Program-made: the position numbers and the translations under genes
Assembly (NCBI RefSeq): GCF_026914185.1
Contig: NC_070558.1
Location: forward strand, 1,240,001 to 1,304,000
Length of the DNA: 64,000 bases
From: Puccinia triticina
Taxonomy: Eukaryota; Basidiomycota; Pucciniomycetes; Pucciniales; Pucciniaceae
Reading direction: 5' to 3'
The notes under the pieces: model-generated
Database searches by the model: none
Seen by the model: only the letters and a program-made list of their open reading frames with translations
Told to the model about the DNA's origin: nothing
Shown: one piece after another, positions 10,052 to 23,074 of the stretch
Layout of the letters: each line of letters starts with the position of its first letter
How positions within the stretch are numbered: the stretch's first letter is position 1

Positions 10052-13000
10052 TTAATGCATGTGACTATTTTTGTCAATCTTTTTCTTCTTCTTGGACGAT
10101 GCCTTTTTCTTGACAACTTTGATGCTCTCAGGAGCATGAGCAACAATAGTATGATTCTGTTCGTTTTGGGGTAGTGAGATTGTTGGATTCGGATGGAGAT
10201 GATCTGGTTGATTGGTGGATGATCTGGGATCTGTCGCTGGTGGATGTTGCTCGTCTTGTTTCTTCTTCGTTTTATACTTTTGGAGGTAGCTTAAGTCGGG
10301 GACTTCTCCCTCTGCGTCAATCACTGGAATTCGAGATGGGGAAGGAAAAGAAGTGGAGGACGAAGGTGTTTGTCTGAGAAACTGATTTGGATGAATGCTG
10401 TTTGAAACAGATGAAGGGCTAGCGGTGGGTAGATCGTCAAGAGATACTGAAAGATCGAGTTTAACGATGGGGATACTGTCGATGTCTAGTAAGTCTGTGG
10501 ACGATTCATTGTTACTGTGCGCCTTTTCTTTTTGCTTTTTATGAGTTGTTGTGTTGATATAAAATGGATCATCTCGCTGTCTTTCGATGCGTTCTTGCTT
10601 TGCCTGCATAAGACGGCGAGAAATTAGCAGCTACATTGTGGGGTGAATGGAATGGAGAATAACGCACCTTTGCCATAGCCTCTTTGTCGATTGGATCTTT
10701 CTTTTTTTTGGCTCGCCTCTTCCTTGAGGAATCTTGAGAGAACTTTTGATCCGTGGATGGGTCATCGAAGAAGGCTCCATTCGAGGAGGTAGTCTGATAA
10801 GGATTGGTGAAATCCTCGCCAATCTTGCGACCAAATTCGTCCAATCCCGTGCGGTCATGTAGTTCTGAGGTGTCTTTCAGGTAAGGAATCCACGAATCTA
10901 GGTCAAGTTCATCAGGAGCTTGAATCATTGCTTGCGCAGAGTTTGCGACTGGCTTTAACTCATAAACGAAGAAAAGATCCGATAGAACTTTGTACCAGTA
11001 CGGTGACTGAGACTGCTTTGTCTTCGAAGTGGTCATTGGGGAGTCCGTACTTGTCTTCATATCCGCCATGGGCCTATGAAATCCTTCATCAGGACTGCTA
11101 GAGCTTGTCGCAAACGGATTTGCTTCTCCGAATGAAGTCATTCCATACAATGCAGGATGAGGGGCTTCATTCGTGTGCTCCCGAGCTTTTATGTTGGGGC
11201 GAGTAGGAGGCCGATATCCAATTAATTCTCGACTGATCACACTCATCAGCCGATCTACTTCGTTGGCCCGATCCAGCAGCTGGACATGGTCAATAGTCGG
11301 AAAGAAGTTGGACGATGCCCAGAGGTCTTTCTGCTTCGCGAGGTCCCGCGCTCGATCTGTTATCGCCAATATCAACCTGTTTAGCTGTCCTAGTTCAACA
11401 TCCACAGACGATAGCTTAGGGGTCTGGTTTTGCGTCATTTGAAAAGATTCTTCAGGATAGCGGTCATCGGACTCAGAGTGTAATTCAGAATACCAGGAGT
11501 CTACCGTTTCTCTTAGCCACTTCACAAACACTTTGAGGCCGTTGTGTAAAGAAAATGTAGAGATTTGAGGCAGTCTTGAGCTGTTGCCGAGGATCAATCG
11601 ATGCTTGAACAAAGTGGAGATCACATCTTTCAGATCGACGTATTCAGAGTCACTATATTCTCCACATATCCAAATGGCTGCCGTGACGAGGTTGGACGCA
11701 GAAGATGCTCCTTCGTTATCAGCCCCATAAGAAATAACGCTCGAGCCTCCAATATCAATTGCAGAGCAGTAGTCATTCGAAATGTTCTCTAAGAATGTAT
11801 CATCATGAAGCAAAGAAAGCATCTTGGTTACAGCATACGGTCTGATGTCTTTCACCCGACTAGAAACATCGATCAGGACATTGGCCAGGCGAGTCACCGA
11901 GTGTGAACCATCGGTATTAGACGAATTTGACTCGTTATACATTTCTTGAATCTGAGAAGCCACCAACAGACGGATCAAACGGACGAGGACTTCTAGAAAC
12001 CAGTTGAAATCTGAAATGTGGGAATATGCAGATTTAGAGCATATGGTAATGACAACATTGATTATTCGAAGCTTGTGATTAGGAGCAAGTGTGGGCGAAT
12101 GATGTGAGGGTTTCGAGGACATTTGAATTGACATTAAGGCCTTGACTGCATCTGAATGTCCGGTTCCTTCAGAAGTGGTGCGTGGTTTTCGACCTTCGAG
12201 ATCGTTGACCAAGTAGTCGACGGTATTTCTCAATGATTGGGAATGGTATTGGATCCCTTCGAGAAGATCCAACGCTCGGATCGCCAACATAGGATCAACT
12301 TCATGAATGAGTTCCAAGATGGTTTCCAAATAATCTTCAAGTAGCTCTGGGTGACTAGGAACAAGCTTATTCAAGCCTACTAGAGCCATGTAGCGTAGGT
12401 TCTGGTCGACGTGATCTAGGAACTGAGCCAGTTTGTCGATGCAGATTTTGGCTAATTTGTAGCTCTCTTCAACGGAGGTCGCATGAGTGAGCATTCCACT
12501 GGCCAAAATCGTATGAATACACTCATAGAGTAGCGACATAGCATTTGTGGTTGAGATAACATCACTGAGCGCAGGTAGTAGCTTTTTCGTCAGTCTGGGC
12601 TCGATCGGCGTAAGTACCGTAAACTGCTTGACCATAATATTAGACCTCATCACGTAGGTCAGCGTAGAACGGACATAGAAGCAAGGCTTACAATTTTGAC
12701 GATTTTGATCATCATCCAATTGTTCTTTTTGAGCTTCAACAAGTCGTAAAGTTCTGCCGCCAACTCGAGCCAGGGCCAGGGTTCCTTGGATGCTAATTCA
12801 CAAATCACGTTGACTGTTGAGCTGACAACGCCAATGTCGTCATCCAACAGTTTTTCACGAAATCTTTCCACCCATATGTCCATGCTTTTGCTTAGCGTTG
12901 GATCGGCAGAGGCAGTGTACTGCTCATGACTCAAGTCGCCCCGCTCTTCTATCATTCGCGCCATATCTACGCTGGCCAATGTATGTATAGCGGTAACAGC

Positions 13001-13677
13001 ACGTTTCCTAATCGTGGGCTTGGAGTGATTCAACATTGAGATTAGGTCAGAGGATAGGTCGGCTGAGTTTTGCGAGTTGAGCAAGTGAGGTAGGGATGAT
13101 AAGGCGAGGCACAGGACGGGGGCGGTCGAATTGAAGTTGCTCGTCAAATTGAGGAAAGACATTGGCTGGTTTGAATGCGAGACCAAGTCCTAGAAAGCTC
13201 CAGTCAAGGAAAGAACAAGAGCTTAGACTTTTTGTGGTTCAGGATTTAATGAGGGAGTCTTGGAAACAAAAGTAAAAATTACCGCAGCGATTTATTTGTT
13301 TGGTTACGCCAGATAAAGAAGGAAAAGAAAGGAAAAGAATCTAAGAAAGCACATACCTTCTTGACTAGATTCGTAGTAAGCATTGAAACCTCGGTATTAG
13401 GACCGAAAGATTGACTAGCAGCAAGGTATCCGATTTGCTTGATGTAAAATTTGTTGCTTGACATGCACTCCACCACGTTAAAACTGTAAGAGGTCAGCTG
13501 GGGATAACCGAGCATGTCGAGATAGCATAGTTTCAAGATGGCAGCAGCCTTGAGGTCTAGGTCGGTCGATTTGACTTCCTGTGCGATCTCTGACAAAGCT
13601 TGCTGGATTACGCGTTTCTCGTCGTCCTTGCTCGAGCGAAGAGCCTTGATGAGACCACTAAGCGTCTGTTCCCACAT
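10052..13677 (-). CDS. APL5: AP-3 adaptor complex subunit delta
   Basis: Exons on the minus strand are 13677-13357, 13189-12692, 12623-10668 and 10603-10052. All junctions keep frame and use GT/AG, giving about 1108 aa. The N-terminal part is an adaptin alpha-solenoid: an LVKALRS-like start, the KAAAILKLCYLDMLGY helix pair, the HSKPTIRKRAV repeat, and NNWMMIKIVKI spliced to FTVLTPIEPRL, which is diagnostic of AP delta. The C-terminal half is a Ser/Pro/Asn-rich hinge with Lys-rich blocks (RKKRRAKKKK-like and a KKKASSKKKKK end). AP-3 sorts cargo from Golgi/endosomes to the vacuole. It is divergent to CSN6 and convergent with SPP1. Length suits a fungal delta subunit. Confidence 0.93.
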
Positions 13678-14350
13678 GGCGAAGAGAGACGGAGTTCTGG
13701 ACGGTGGTCAAGCTGACTGGCACTGGCAGCGTGACGATCCGGCTAGAATCAGAAAATGTTTATGCAATAAGTATTGATCGCCTCCATGTGACTCAAATTG
13801 AATAGAACAATACATACGTTTATCCCAAAATCAAACGAGTACACTCAATGGAGCACTACGACATAATCGATCTGGATGGATCTCAGCCAAAGGAAGCAGC
13901 TTTTGTTTCGGTAAAATGACCAGAGAAATTCTTATACTGACATTATCCGTTGACAAGCCTTCCTTTTCTTGCGCAATGAAACTAATGGGGCTGAAGAGAG
14001 AACCAAGATGAGATGAGCAGACGTTAAAATGGAAGTAGTAAGCTCACCTTTATCCAATGGGATTAGGGTAAAATGATGACTAGTAATATGTAGCAAACTC
14101 CTTCAATCGACTGACCAGCGGGGTGTCACACGGAGGTTTCACACCTTCTGTAAGCCATCCCGGCCCATATCACCACTCGGCTGCTGACATAATCTCCCTA
14201 CAGTCATTGTAGCTAACTTAAGCGTGCTACTCAACCCCAAGGAGGTTATATTTAAACACGGTGTTAAGTTAATACAGCATATCTTTTTCAAGTTCGCTGA
14301 AGCTCGCCGCTGGACTCATAGACCAGCTATTTCAGTTCGACTTCAACCCG
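13678..14350. promoter_or_regulatory. likely shared divergent promoter of AP-3 delta and CSN6
   Basis: About 670 bp between two start codons pointing away from each other, with no convincing coding sequence. Position is the only evidence; I could not single out a TATA box or a known factor site. Confidence 0.45.
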
Positions 14351-15808
14351 ATGGCAAACCAATCTCAAGCAACCCAGTCCAGCCGAATCATCTGCCAGTC
14401 TGCGAATGTTTCAGATTTGGACATCAGCTTGTAGGTAACCCTCTTCTTGCTAATCTCACCCAGTCGTCATCATCAACTCATCTTGTCTTACGCGTCCTAG
14501 GCATCCGTTACCGATCCTCAATATATCCGATCATTTCACCAGGACGCGACTCCAAGCTGAAAGGCCAGACATAGACAGTCAGTATTACTCCACTCCGTAT
14601 ACTCTGAAACATCAAAAAATTGAATGAATGATCCTGAACATCTTTGTGTTCCTCACATTGCCTTCAAGTTTTTGGAGCATTAATTGGTACGCAGATCGGT
14701 AAAAAAATTGAAATCGTCAACTGCTTCGAAATTTTGACCGATCCCGACGGGAAAGTGAACGATGGATTCCTGAAGACCAGGAGAGAACAGTGTCAGCTTT
14801 TATATGGAAAATAAGGCAACGCATGACTTACGGCGTCATAAAACTTACATTTACAATGGTTTCTACGTCAACAACACTCACGATATGACCCAATGCGCGA
14901 CCCGAAAAAAAGTTCAACAGGTTTTTCCAACTTTGGATCTACTGGGATGGTACACCAACGGCTTCCAGCCAAGGGAAAGAGATTTGACGATCCTCAATCA
15001 AGTTGCTGAGTGCGCGGATCTTTCGAGTCCGATCTTGCTGTTCTACGATCCTCTACCAACACTATCCACTGGCTCCACTACCGCGAAGGAGCTGCCGATT
15101 CAGATTTACGAATTTACTCAATCAACAGCCGGGACCGATGGAGAAGCTTTCGTCAAGGGCACCTTCGACGTCCAAACTAGTGAGGCTGAACGAATAGCGG
15201 TGGATTCTGTGGCCAAGCCTGACGTTGGAAGCAAAGACAGCGGTCGTTCGTATTTCAGCTTGATGGTTCCCACAAAATCAGACCGCTACCCCTGCTTATC
15301 TTTTCTGTTGTATTTTCGCCCTACCCTATTATTTCTTCGCAGTGGTAGCCAGTTTGATCACCCAAAGGAACGCCATCCAAATGCTGCACAACAAACTCGG
15401 GACAATTGTAGATTATATAGCTCAATTGATGGGCGACCTTGAAGCGGGCAACTCAGCCACCAAGATAGATCACGGCCTACTACGAGAGATATCTTCATTG
15501 GTAGCTTCTCTGCCCAAACCCGAAGAGAACGCTTCTTTCAAGAAAGAATTTATGATCGTTAGCACCCTTTGGACAATATTCATCATTCGCAACATCAGAG
15601 CATGGACTGAACTGACATTTCCATTCCTCTGCTCTTTTTATTCCCCCGATCGGTATAGGAATCTAACGATGCTTTATTGACTTCATATTTATCCAGTCAA
15701 AGTAAAGTGTTGACTGAGACAAATCAAGTTCAGCAGTTTTCCTTAGTTTTCACCTGTTCTTTCGCGATCCTTACTGACCTACTCTGGATTTTACGGTGGT
15801 TCATGTGA
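14351..15808 (+). CDS. CSN6: COP9 signalosome complex subunit 6 (MPN domain)
   Basis: Six exons are inferred: 14351-14430, 14501-14577, 14669-14791, 14913-15242, 15343-15557 and 15659-15808. Together they make 975 nt, 324 aa plus stop, very close to known CSN6 (about 327 aa). The splice-joined protein reads DISLHPLPILNISDH, then FGALIGTQIGKKIEI, then an LKTRREQFQQVF junction and LDLLGWYTNG, which are MPN-domain blocks of CSN6. The C-terminal half has the SEAERIAVD helix and ITQRNAIQMLH, matching the CSN6 helical tail. CSN6 is the catalytically silent MPN partner of CSN5 in the complex that removes NEDD8 from cullins. The JAMM metal ligands are not expected and I do not see them. Donors are weak (GTAGGT, GTCAGT, GTCAGC, GTCGTT, GTTAGC), so exact borders need transcript support. 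Confidence 0.85.
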
Positions 15809-16659
15809 CTCAGTTGATTGATCGGTACCTCTATCTCAACACTCGAGAGATCAATCATCCCAAGTCGGGACCTCACTCCATATTAACCCATACCCTTTCC
15901 AAATCAATGAAGGTGCAAAAATGATAACAACCGCAACATACATTTCGTTCAGTTTCTCAATAAACTGACACAAACAGTAAAACTGCCGTAGTATGTCTTA
16001 TCAACTTTTATGATAGTCCTTTTTTTCTTTTTCTCCTCTTGTTGGTTGTGTATTTATAAGAAGGGGGTAAATTGACCAGTGGAAACGAGAAACCCACCCG
16101 TGCGAAACGCTATGTTAGCGAGCTTTACTAAGCCTTTCCTTCGGAGGGGGTGCGAGCACCGCGAGCACCGGAGGGGCTGTTATTAAGTTCGCTAGGGTAG
16201 CGGTTTTCCCATTGAGCAACCCAAATTGACTCGCGAGTCTCAAGATGAGTGCCTGGAACACACTGAACCACAATAGACGGGAAGAGGAAAAGCGAATATT
16301 ACAAGTTTGACCCAAAAGCATATCCGATTGATATATGTATGAATGATAAGAACCCTCGCCTCCAAGGCGTTCACTGAGAACTAGGATAAGATAATCAGAA
16401 ACCTCGCGGATAAAGTGTTGATCAACAGCGAACTTAAGTAAGTCCGTCTCTTGCCGGAGGGACTTCTGACTTATCAGGAATGTTCGCGCTAGGGAACCGG
16501 ATAATTCACCCCTTATTTCGTCACATCACTCATAACTCATGTAAATTTCAAGTCTCATCCATGAGACCAACTTTTTCTTCATTGCACGCTTCTAAGTTCT
16601 TCGTCTAGTTTACATATTTTCTAGATTGCATGTTTCTTGAAAGGATCTTTCAAACATTA
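15809..16659. other. intergenic with a candidate small TIR element (about 16063-16512)
   Basis: GGGGGTAAATTGACC at 16063 is roughly inverted at 16498-16512 (GGATAATTCACCCC). A clear target duplication is not visible, so this is only a candidate element. No gene is recognised. Confidence 0.35.
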
Positions 16660-16864
16660 GGGGGTTTCAAACTTGAAATCAGGTTTTGCAGGACCTTGTG
16701 CAGGTCCAATTTCCAGGAAAAAATTTCACTGCCAAAAACAGCAACCTGGGGGCTCTAGTTTGAACGCCCCCAAACTGCAAAAAACTCCTGATCTTGCATC
16801 AGGAGTTTCCAACCTGGAGAATCTTTGGCAGAAATGTTTTGTCCGTAACGGGTTAACTCCAGGA

Positions 16865-17096
16865 GTCCGGACCGGTCCTTCCAGTGTGCGCACACAACCC
16901 AATGATTGGTATTTACCGGTCCTTCAGTGCGCGCACACAACCCAATGGCCGGTATGTACCGGTCATTGAGTGGGTACACAACTTAAGAATAATTTGATGA
17001 CAGGTCTGTACTGGTCATCGAGTGTTGTGAGTCTCAATGACCAGTACAAACCTGACCAGCCCGCCATTGAGTGACACAACGTACAGTGCCCAGAAG
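16865..17096. repeat. minisatellite array, left arm of the composite element
   Basis: Units contain CCGGTC / GACCAG half-sites, TCATTGAGTG and ACACAAC blocks. This corresponds in inverted orientation to the longer array at 23075-23560. Confidence 0.65.
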
Positions 17097-17289
17097 AAAC
17101 ACCAGGAAAATAAAATAGTCAGTTGATGACAAGTGACATTACACCAGCTCTAGCCAGCTACCCACCATCTATCCAATATCTATCCACTATCTACCCCAAT
17201 CTCCCAACCATCTCCTCAACTTCCAAAATTTACCAAGGAGGTCCTGTTCAGTTTTTGATGAGCCCAACTGGTCCTCAGTTCTGTCCAGC

Positions 17290-20200
17290 TAAAGATGGCC
17301 TTGCGGTACCCGTTTGGCGGTACCCGGCACCAGCTGGCGGGTACCGCTTGGCTTGCCATGGTACCCGCCAGCTGGGCTGGGTGTGGTACTTGGTGCCTGT
17401 TTTTGGCCAAATTTCCACCCGGTACCCTGGTACCTCTACAGGTACCGCTCAGAAAACCCCCGAACCCCTGAACCCCCCCCTATAGGGGGGTTGGCTCTCA
17501 CCAATATGATTGGATATCAGCCAAGCATATCTGATCATATCCCCTCCAACTCAACCACAATGCCAGCGACCCGCCCAACAAAAAAGAGAAACAGACCAGC
17601 AAATCGTGAATCCCCAACGCCTTCCTCTCAGTCTCAACATCAAAAGGATAAAGACAACAGTAACAGCGATAGAGAAGAAGATCCTCCGTTAATCAGCAAG
17701 CCGCCTGCATCAACACCTGTATCGACACCCCTCCAACCATTGACTGATCAGGAGGAGTTACGTGAGTTGTCCAGTTTTGTTTATTCGCTTCCATAACATA
17801 AATTTATTGACTCTCTCCTCACTTTTAGGACGAGCTCGGAAGGTTGCTGCACATGGTGCAAGTATTAGCTACAAAACATACAAAGAACCAGAGCTCTTGG
17901 ATCAAAAGGACAAGTTCGGGCAGGCTATGATCGCGTACTGTTGCAAAATGTAAGCTTCTTTAGATTATTCCATAAAAGGAATCATCGTCATTGCTGACAC
18001 ATATGTTCAGGTGTGACACCAAGATTAATCGCCTGATGGCAGACTCCTCCTGCAGTAACCTCAACAAGCATGCAGCAATCTGCCTGCGCAAGCACCAAGA
18101 AGCTACAAGCAACCAAACTCTGGCCGCTGTTGGGATTACTGGTACCGGTGACATCAATCCGAAAGAGGTGAGCCCCCCATGAAATGAAAAAGAGATAAAC
18201 GTCCAATCACTCAATTAGCTTCGGCATGACTGTAGGTGCCGCAACTATGTGCCATTTGGTGTGCCAAAGCAGCCCAACCATTCTCCGCCTTGATAGATCC
18301 AAGCCATCAGGCCATTCTGCATCCAACCGTTTGCAAGCACTTACCAACCCGTAAAGCTGTCTCAAAGGATATTCACAAGCTTTATTCGGCAATACAAGAA
18401 GACTACTGATCTACTTTGCAGGTGAGTGCCCTTTCTTTCTCTGTGAAGGTGATCGTGCATTTCAGCTTTACCTGATTCTCTCTATTCTCAGGCACACCAA
18501 GGTGCTCTTTACTTAGGTGTCGACACGTGGCAGTCACCCAATGGCTTTGATATTTTGGGAACAGTGATCTACAGACTAGCGGAAGACAAATCCGGCAACA
18601 TGGAGCTAGAGGCGATGCCATTGGACTTCATTTGGCTTAATTGGTCACACACAGGTGAGTACCTTGCGGAGAATGTCCAGTTGGTCGTTGAGAAATTTGG
18701 TATTCAGGACAAAGTAAGTGCATTACCAGCTTTCTGGATTGATTCCCAACCTCACTAATCTCACCACTCGTTCTCTTGCCTAGATCTGTGGAATCGTAAG
18801 CGACAATGCGACCAACAACGAGGTGATGGTCAGGGAGCTCAAGAAGGCTAAGTGGCCTTGCTTCAAAGGCGAGACACACTGGATCAGATGTTTTGCCCAC
18901 GTCATCAACTTGATAGTCCAGTCTATACTCCGCCCATTTGGAACTCAGAAGAATCAACAATCCAGGAATTCCAGTGCAATTGAATCCGACGATGACGAGG
19001 ATTCTGAGGAGGACAACCCTCTGGGGCAAATCAGATTGTATGTTAAGTTCATCGTCATTGTTTTCACTTGTTGGATGTTTAGCTGATTATTTTTTTGGAA
19101 TGATAGGCTTGCCCGTGGGGACAAAGGTGAAGCCACATCAGATGAAGAAGATATCGGATCCAGTGACGAAGAAGAAAACTCTATTCGAGCTTTTGAAGAT
19201 GACGAAACCCTCAGTGAGGCAGATATTGACAACTTGAGCGATGAAGACGAAAACGATCAATACACCAGCGGATCTTGCAGAGAAACTTTGGCCAAAGTAA
19301 GCGAACCCTTTTAATCAAATCGGAGATTCAGTCTACTGATGTTGTAATTTCCCAAAGTTTTGTGCAATCACCAAGAAACTGAGGTTCTCCCCCAATTCAA
19401 AAGCGGAGTTCATTGAGATCTGTCAAGAGAAAGGATGTGCGACCCCGCACAACATTGAACAAGATGTACGTACTTGATGGAATTCAACCGGTGCTCAACT
19501 CAAAAGCATCATCAGATGTGAATCTGCTATGTTAGTGTGATTTTCCTTGTAATCAATCATCAAATGATCATCTGCTAACCAATCAATCTCTTTGAAAGTC
19601 CGGAGTGGCAGCGTCATAAAAAACACGGTGTTTGACGCAAGTACCATGTGGACCAATCCGATTTCGATTTGGCCCGCAATTTGGTCCATGTACTCGATTT
19701 GTTCTACGAAATAACATTGCAAATGTCGGTAGCTGGCTTGGCTTGATTGGCCAATGTAGTTTTATTCATCAATCAGATCACTGAACATCTATCTACTGCC
19801 ATCAAGAACACCAAATATCCTCCTGCATTGAGAAATGCCTGTCAAATTGGCTTAAAGAAGGTGAAAAAGTACTACAGCTTGACTGATTCCTCTCCTCTTT
19901 ATAGAATTGCAATATGTAAGTTTGTTTCCCCTTGGTTTTTGATTTTCTTTCTGTTCCTCTTTTCTTTTTTACTAAAATTACTTCTTCCCCAGTGCTGCAC
20001 CCTTCTTTTCGGGACGAGTACGTCAAGCTTACTCACTGGGAGCCTGAATGGATAGCCAAAGCTATTTGACTTGCACGTGACATGTGGGTCTTGCATTACA
20101 AGCCACGAGTGATCCCTACCACCACTGCACCAACTCCAAGTGCCAAGGTAAGTTATTCGTTACAAATGTTATGTGGTTTAAACGATCAAATTAATGAACT

Positions 20201-20943
20201 TTGATTTTTAGCCAAAGACTTCCATGCTTGCCCGCCTGGGAAATGCTGCTGCAGACCAAGGTAGCCTCAGCTCATGTGACCCGTTTGATATGTGGCTCAA
20301 TGGCGCACTTATTCTTGAGGATGGCGATCCGGTGAATCCTTTGGATTGGTGGGTGAAACAGAAGACTTTAGGAAACATGCATGGGGGACTGGTGCATATG
20401 GCACTAGATATTTTAAGCTGTCCAGGTGAGCAATAGCTATCCCAATTGCACGAATTGTTGGCCCGGATCATTGATTGTCTTAAATTCCTAGCAACATCGG
20501 TTGATGTCAAGCGGGCCTTCAGCTTTGGGCGCGATTACGTGACGTCAAAGAGGCACAGACTTGCACCCCAATCGCTGAGCAGGGGCATGGCTGTCGCTTT
20601 CTATTCAAAGAACAATAAAATCCAAGAGGGTGTCTTGGCGCAGTGGAAAAAAGGAGCTAAAGAAAATCAGAAGATGCAGAAGAAAGGCAAGAGAAACGCG
20701 ATAGTACTTGACGAGTGATAGCACTCAACAATCTGTATATAGTATGTATGTGTGGTAGTCAAATATATATGTTTAAATTTTTTTTACTACATTTTTGGCT
20801 GTAAGTACCGCTGGTACCCGTCAGAGGTACCGCCGGTACCCGCTCAGAGGTGCCGGGTGTGGTACTTGGTACGTGATTTCAGCCAAATTTCAACCTGGTA
20901 CCCGGGTGCCAACCGGTACCCGGGTCCCACAGGGCCATCTTTA
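17290..20943 (+). mobile_element. hAT DNA transposon, copy 1 (3.65 kb)
   Basis: The terminal repeats are TAAAGATGGCC and GGCCATCTTTA. A perfect 8-bp target duplication TGTCCAGC flanks the element (17282-17289, 20944-20951). About 150 bp at each end is packed with GGTACCCG/CGGGTACC sites, likely transposase-binding subterminal repeats. The size matches the second copy (3656 bp). Confidence 0.93.
17560..20718 (+). pseudogene. hAT transposase, multi-exon, with in-frame stops
   Basis: Split by several introns. In order: a Lys/Ser/Thr-rich N-terminus (MPATRPTKKR start); a BED-like zinc finger (CDTKINR...LNKHAAICLRKH); the catalytic core blocks LYLGVDTWQSPNGF and CGIVSDNATNNEVMV; the CFAHVINLIVQ helix; an acidic insert; and the C-terminal hAT dimerisation region (DPFDMWLNGALILE, ATSVDVKRAFSFGRDYV). 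In-frame TGA codons are seen at 18407-18409, 19744-19746 and 20067-20069 relative to the frame of the second copy. The middle one is shared by both copies. This copy is probably inactive. Confidence 0.85.
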
Positions 20944-21480
20944 TGTCCAGCTGATACTCAGCTTTGGCACCCAGCTCATACTCAGCTTTTCTGCCCAGCT
21001 CATACTCAGCTTTTTCACGCAGCTCACTCTCAGAATTGGAATAAAGCCGTTTGACCATTCCTTGCTCAGGTGATTCTCAGCTTTGTGCTAGTCCTGGCGC
21101 ATCTGATGCTCAGCTTTGTACCAGTCCTTGCTCAGCCATCTCCTAGTCCTGTCCCAGCTGATGCTCAGCTTTGGCCCAGTCCTGGGCTAGCTGGCCAGCT
21201 GATGCTCAGCTTGCTGAGTATCAGCTGAGCCAGGCCAGGGAAAAAGATGGGAATCAGCTTGGACAGGACCAGAGCTGAAAATCAGCTAGGCTAGGGCCAA
21301 AGCTGAGCATCAGCTGAGCCATGGACAAGGCTGAGCATCAGCTGTGCCAGGGCCAAAGATTATCATCAAGTGGCCAGTTCCAAATCTGAGCATCAGCTGG
21401 GCCAGGGGAAAAACTTAGCATCAGCTGAGCCAGGGTAAAAGCTGCGCATCAGCTGGGCCAGGGCCAAAGCTGAGCATCAT
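20944..21480. repeat. CAGCTGATGCTCAGC-type minisatellite in both orientations
   Basis: Units of about 25-35 bp carry CAGCTGATRCTCAGCTTTGG. They run forward in 20944-21210 and reversed (GCTGAGCATCAGCTG) after about 21215, so the array itself is an inverted repeat. The same unit builds the element at 60075-61324. Confidence 0.8.
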
Positions 21481-21637
21481 CTGTTTTTTTCACATTGCGT
21501 GCTTTGATCCTGACACCTATCATGTGAGCCCCAGATGTGCTGGTGGAGAGGAGCAGCATTGGAGCAGTGTTGGATCTGAAAACAAAGCTGTGTCATGTCA
21601 CTTGCCATCAAGTGACTACTTTTTTTTCCTGGTGAAA

Positions 21638-23060
21638 GTTTTCATGAATTTTCTTTTGACTAGAACACATACAAACCATGCCTGTTAAGTTCTGATTTAT
21701 TGGGAGGATGGACAGAAAGGTTTCAAAAGAATGAATATAAGTAATGTTTTTGGAAAAAATAAGTGCATACTAGCTGAAAATATTTTTTCATTAAATGATA
21801 ATTTTGGAAAATCTTTAATACTATTCAAAAAAAACCATGAATAATCAGAATCAATAGACTGACATGTGACGTGAATGATAATAAATGAAAAAAATGAATC
21901 CCAAAATCCATCCTAAATTTTAGTTGGCAGTGAAAACACCCCAGACACTGTTTTTTTGTTACCTGCAGTGCAAATTTGAAATTTTGGATGTCCTTTCCCT
22001 GCCCGCAAAAATTTAGGATGGATTTTGGGATTCATTTTTTTCATTGGACTTACTTCGCGCACTGCGAAAAGCTCTTCGCGCACTGTGCAGTGCGCGAAGT
22101 TTGCAAACACTTCGCGCACTGCGCGTGAAGGGCGCAACTTTTTCAAATTATTTTTTGACCAATCAATAGAAAAGCTTATTATTGTCCTCTGTGAATTTAT
22201 TTGGAGTTTTTTGAAGCTTCCTTGTATGCTTAAAAATCCCACCAATAAAAAAAACAAGTACAGCCATTTGGGGACCTGGAATTCATATTCCCACCAGTCA
22301 AAAAATCCAAATAATTTAGTGAATAATGATACATATGAATTCAAACTTTTTAGAATTTTTTGGCCACTTTGTGCAAGAATAAGGCTTTCAAAAATTAGGA
22401 AAGTTCACCACTTACTGGCGCATTTTGGCATATCTTGAGAAACAGTTACTGGTTTTTGAAAGCCTTGTCCTTGTACAAAGTGGCCAAAAAGTTCTAAAAC
22501 TTTTAAATACATGTTTAATATGATTCAATAAATTAATTGGATTTTTTGGCCTGTGGGAATATGAATTCCAGGTCCCCAAATGGCTGTACTTGTTTTTTTT
22601 ATTGGTGGGATTTTTAAGCATACAAGGAAGCTTCAAAAAACTCCAAATAAATTCACAGAGGACAATTACAAGCTTGTCTATTGATTGGTCAAAAAATAAT
22701 TTGAAAAAGTTGCGCCCTTCACGCGCAGTGCGCGAAGTGTTTGCAAACTTCGCGCACTGCACAGTGCGCGAAGAGCTTTTCGCAGTGCGCAAAGTAAGTC
22801 CGTTTTTCATTTATTATCATTCATGTCACATGTCAGTCTATTGATTCTGATTATTCATGGTTTTTTTGGAATAGTATTAAATATTTTCCAAAATTATCAT
22901 TTAATGAAAAAATATTTTCAGCTAGTATGCACTTATTTTTTCCAAAAACATTACTTATATTCATTCTTTTGGAACCTTTCTGTCCATCCTCCCAATAAAT
23001 CAGAACTCAACAGGCATGGTTTGTATGTTTTCTAGTCAAAAGAAATTTCATGAAAACTTT
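21638..23060. repeat. long near-perfect inverted repeat (foldback core)
   Basis: 21638-21890 matches 22805-23060 inverted, and 22042-22400 matches 22440-22804 inverted, centred near 22420. Arms differ by scattered substitutions and small indels only. Inner arms contain GCGCACTGCGAAAAGCTCTT and CACTGTGCAGTG palindromes. Any transcript through this would form a very long hairpin. Confidence 0.85.
21888..22041. mobile_element. small TIR element (MITE) inserted in one arm only
   Basis: Terminal inverted repeats of about 30 bp begin AAAAAAATGAATCCCAAAA and end as the inverse. The block is absent from the mirror arm at about 22805, so it inserted after the palindrome formed. The target duplication is obscured by the A/T run. 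Confidence 0.7.
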
Positions 23061-23074
23061 CTTCTGGGCACTGT

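Larger units (their letters stand above)
17100..21634. mobile_element. CACC-ended TIR element with 3-bp target duplication, copy A (interrupted by hAT-1)
   Basis: The ends are CACCAGGAAAA and TTTTCCTGGTG, with inner paired blocks TGATGACAAGTGACAT and ATGTCACTTGCCATCA. The target duplication is AAA (17097-17099, 21635-21637). The uninterrupted counterpart of the target site is visible in the mirror arm near 23045-23070, which lacks the insert. Excluding hAT-1 and its duplicated 8 bp, the element is about 0.87 kb and consists largely of a CAGCTGATGCTCAGC-type minisatellite. A sister copy is at 60075-61324. No transposase is present. Confidence 0.8.

Noticed and set aside
22025..22810. Nearly identical open frames on opposite strands in the palindrome
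   Set aside because: They are the two arms of one inverted repeat; no protein family is seen.
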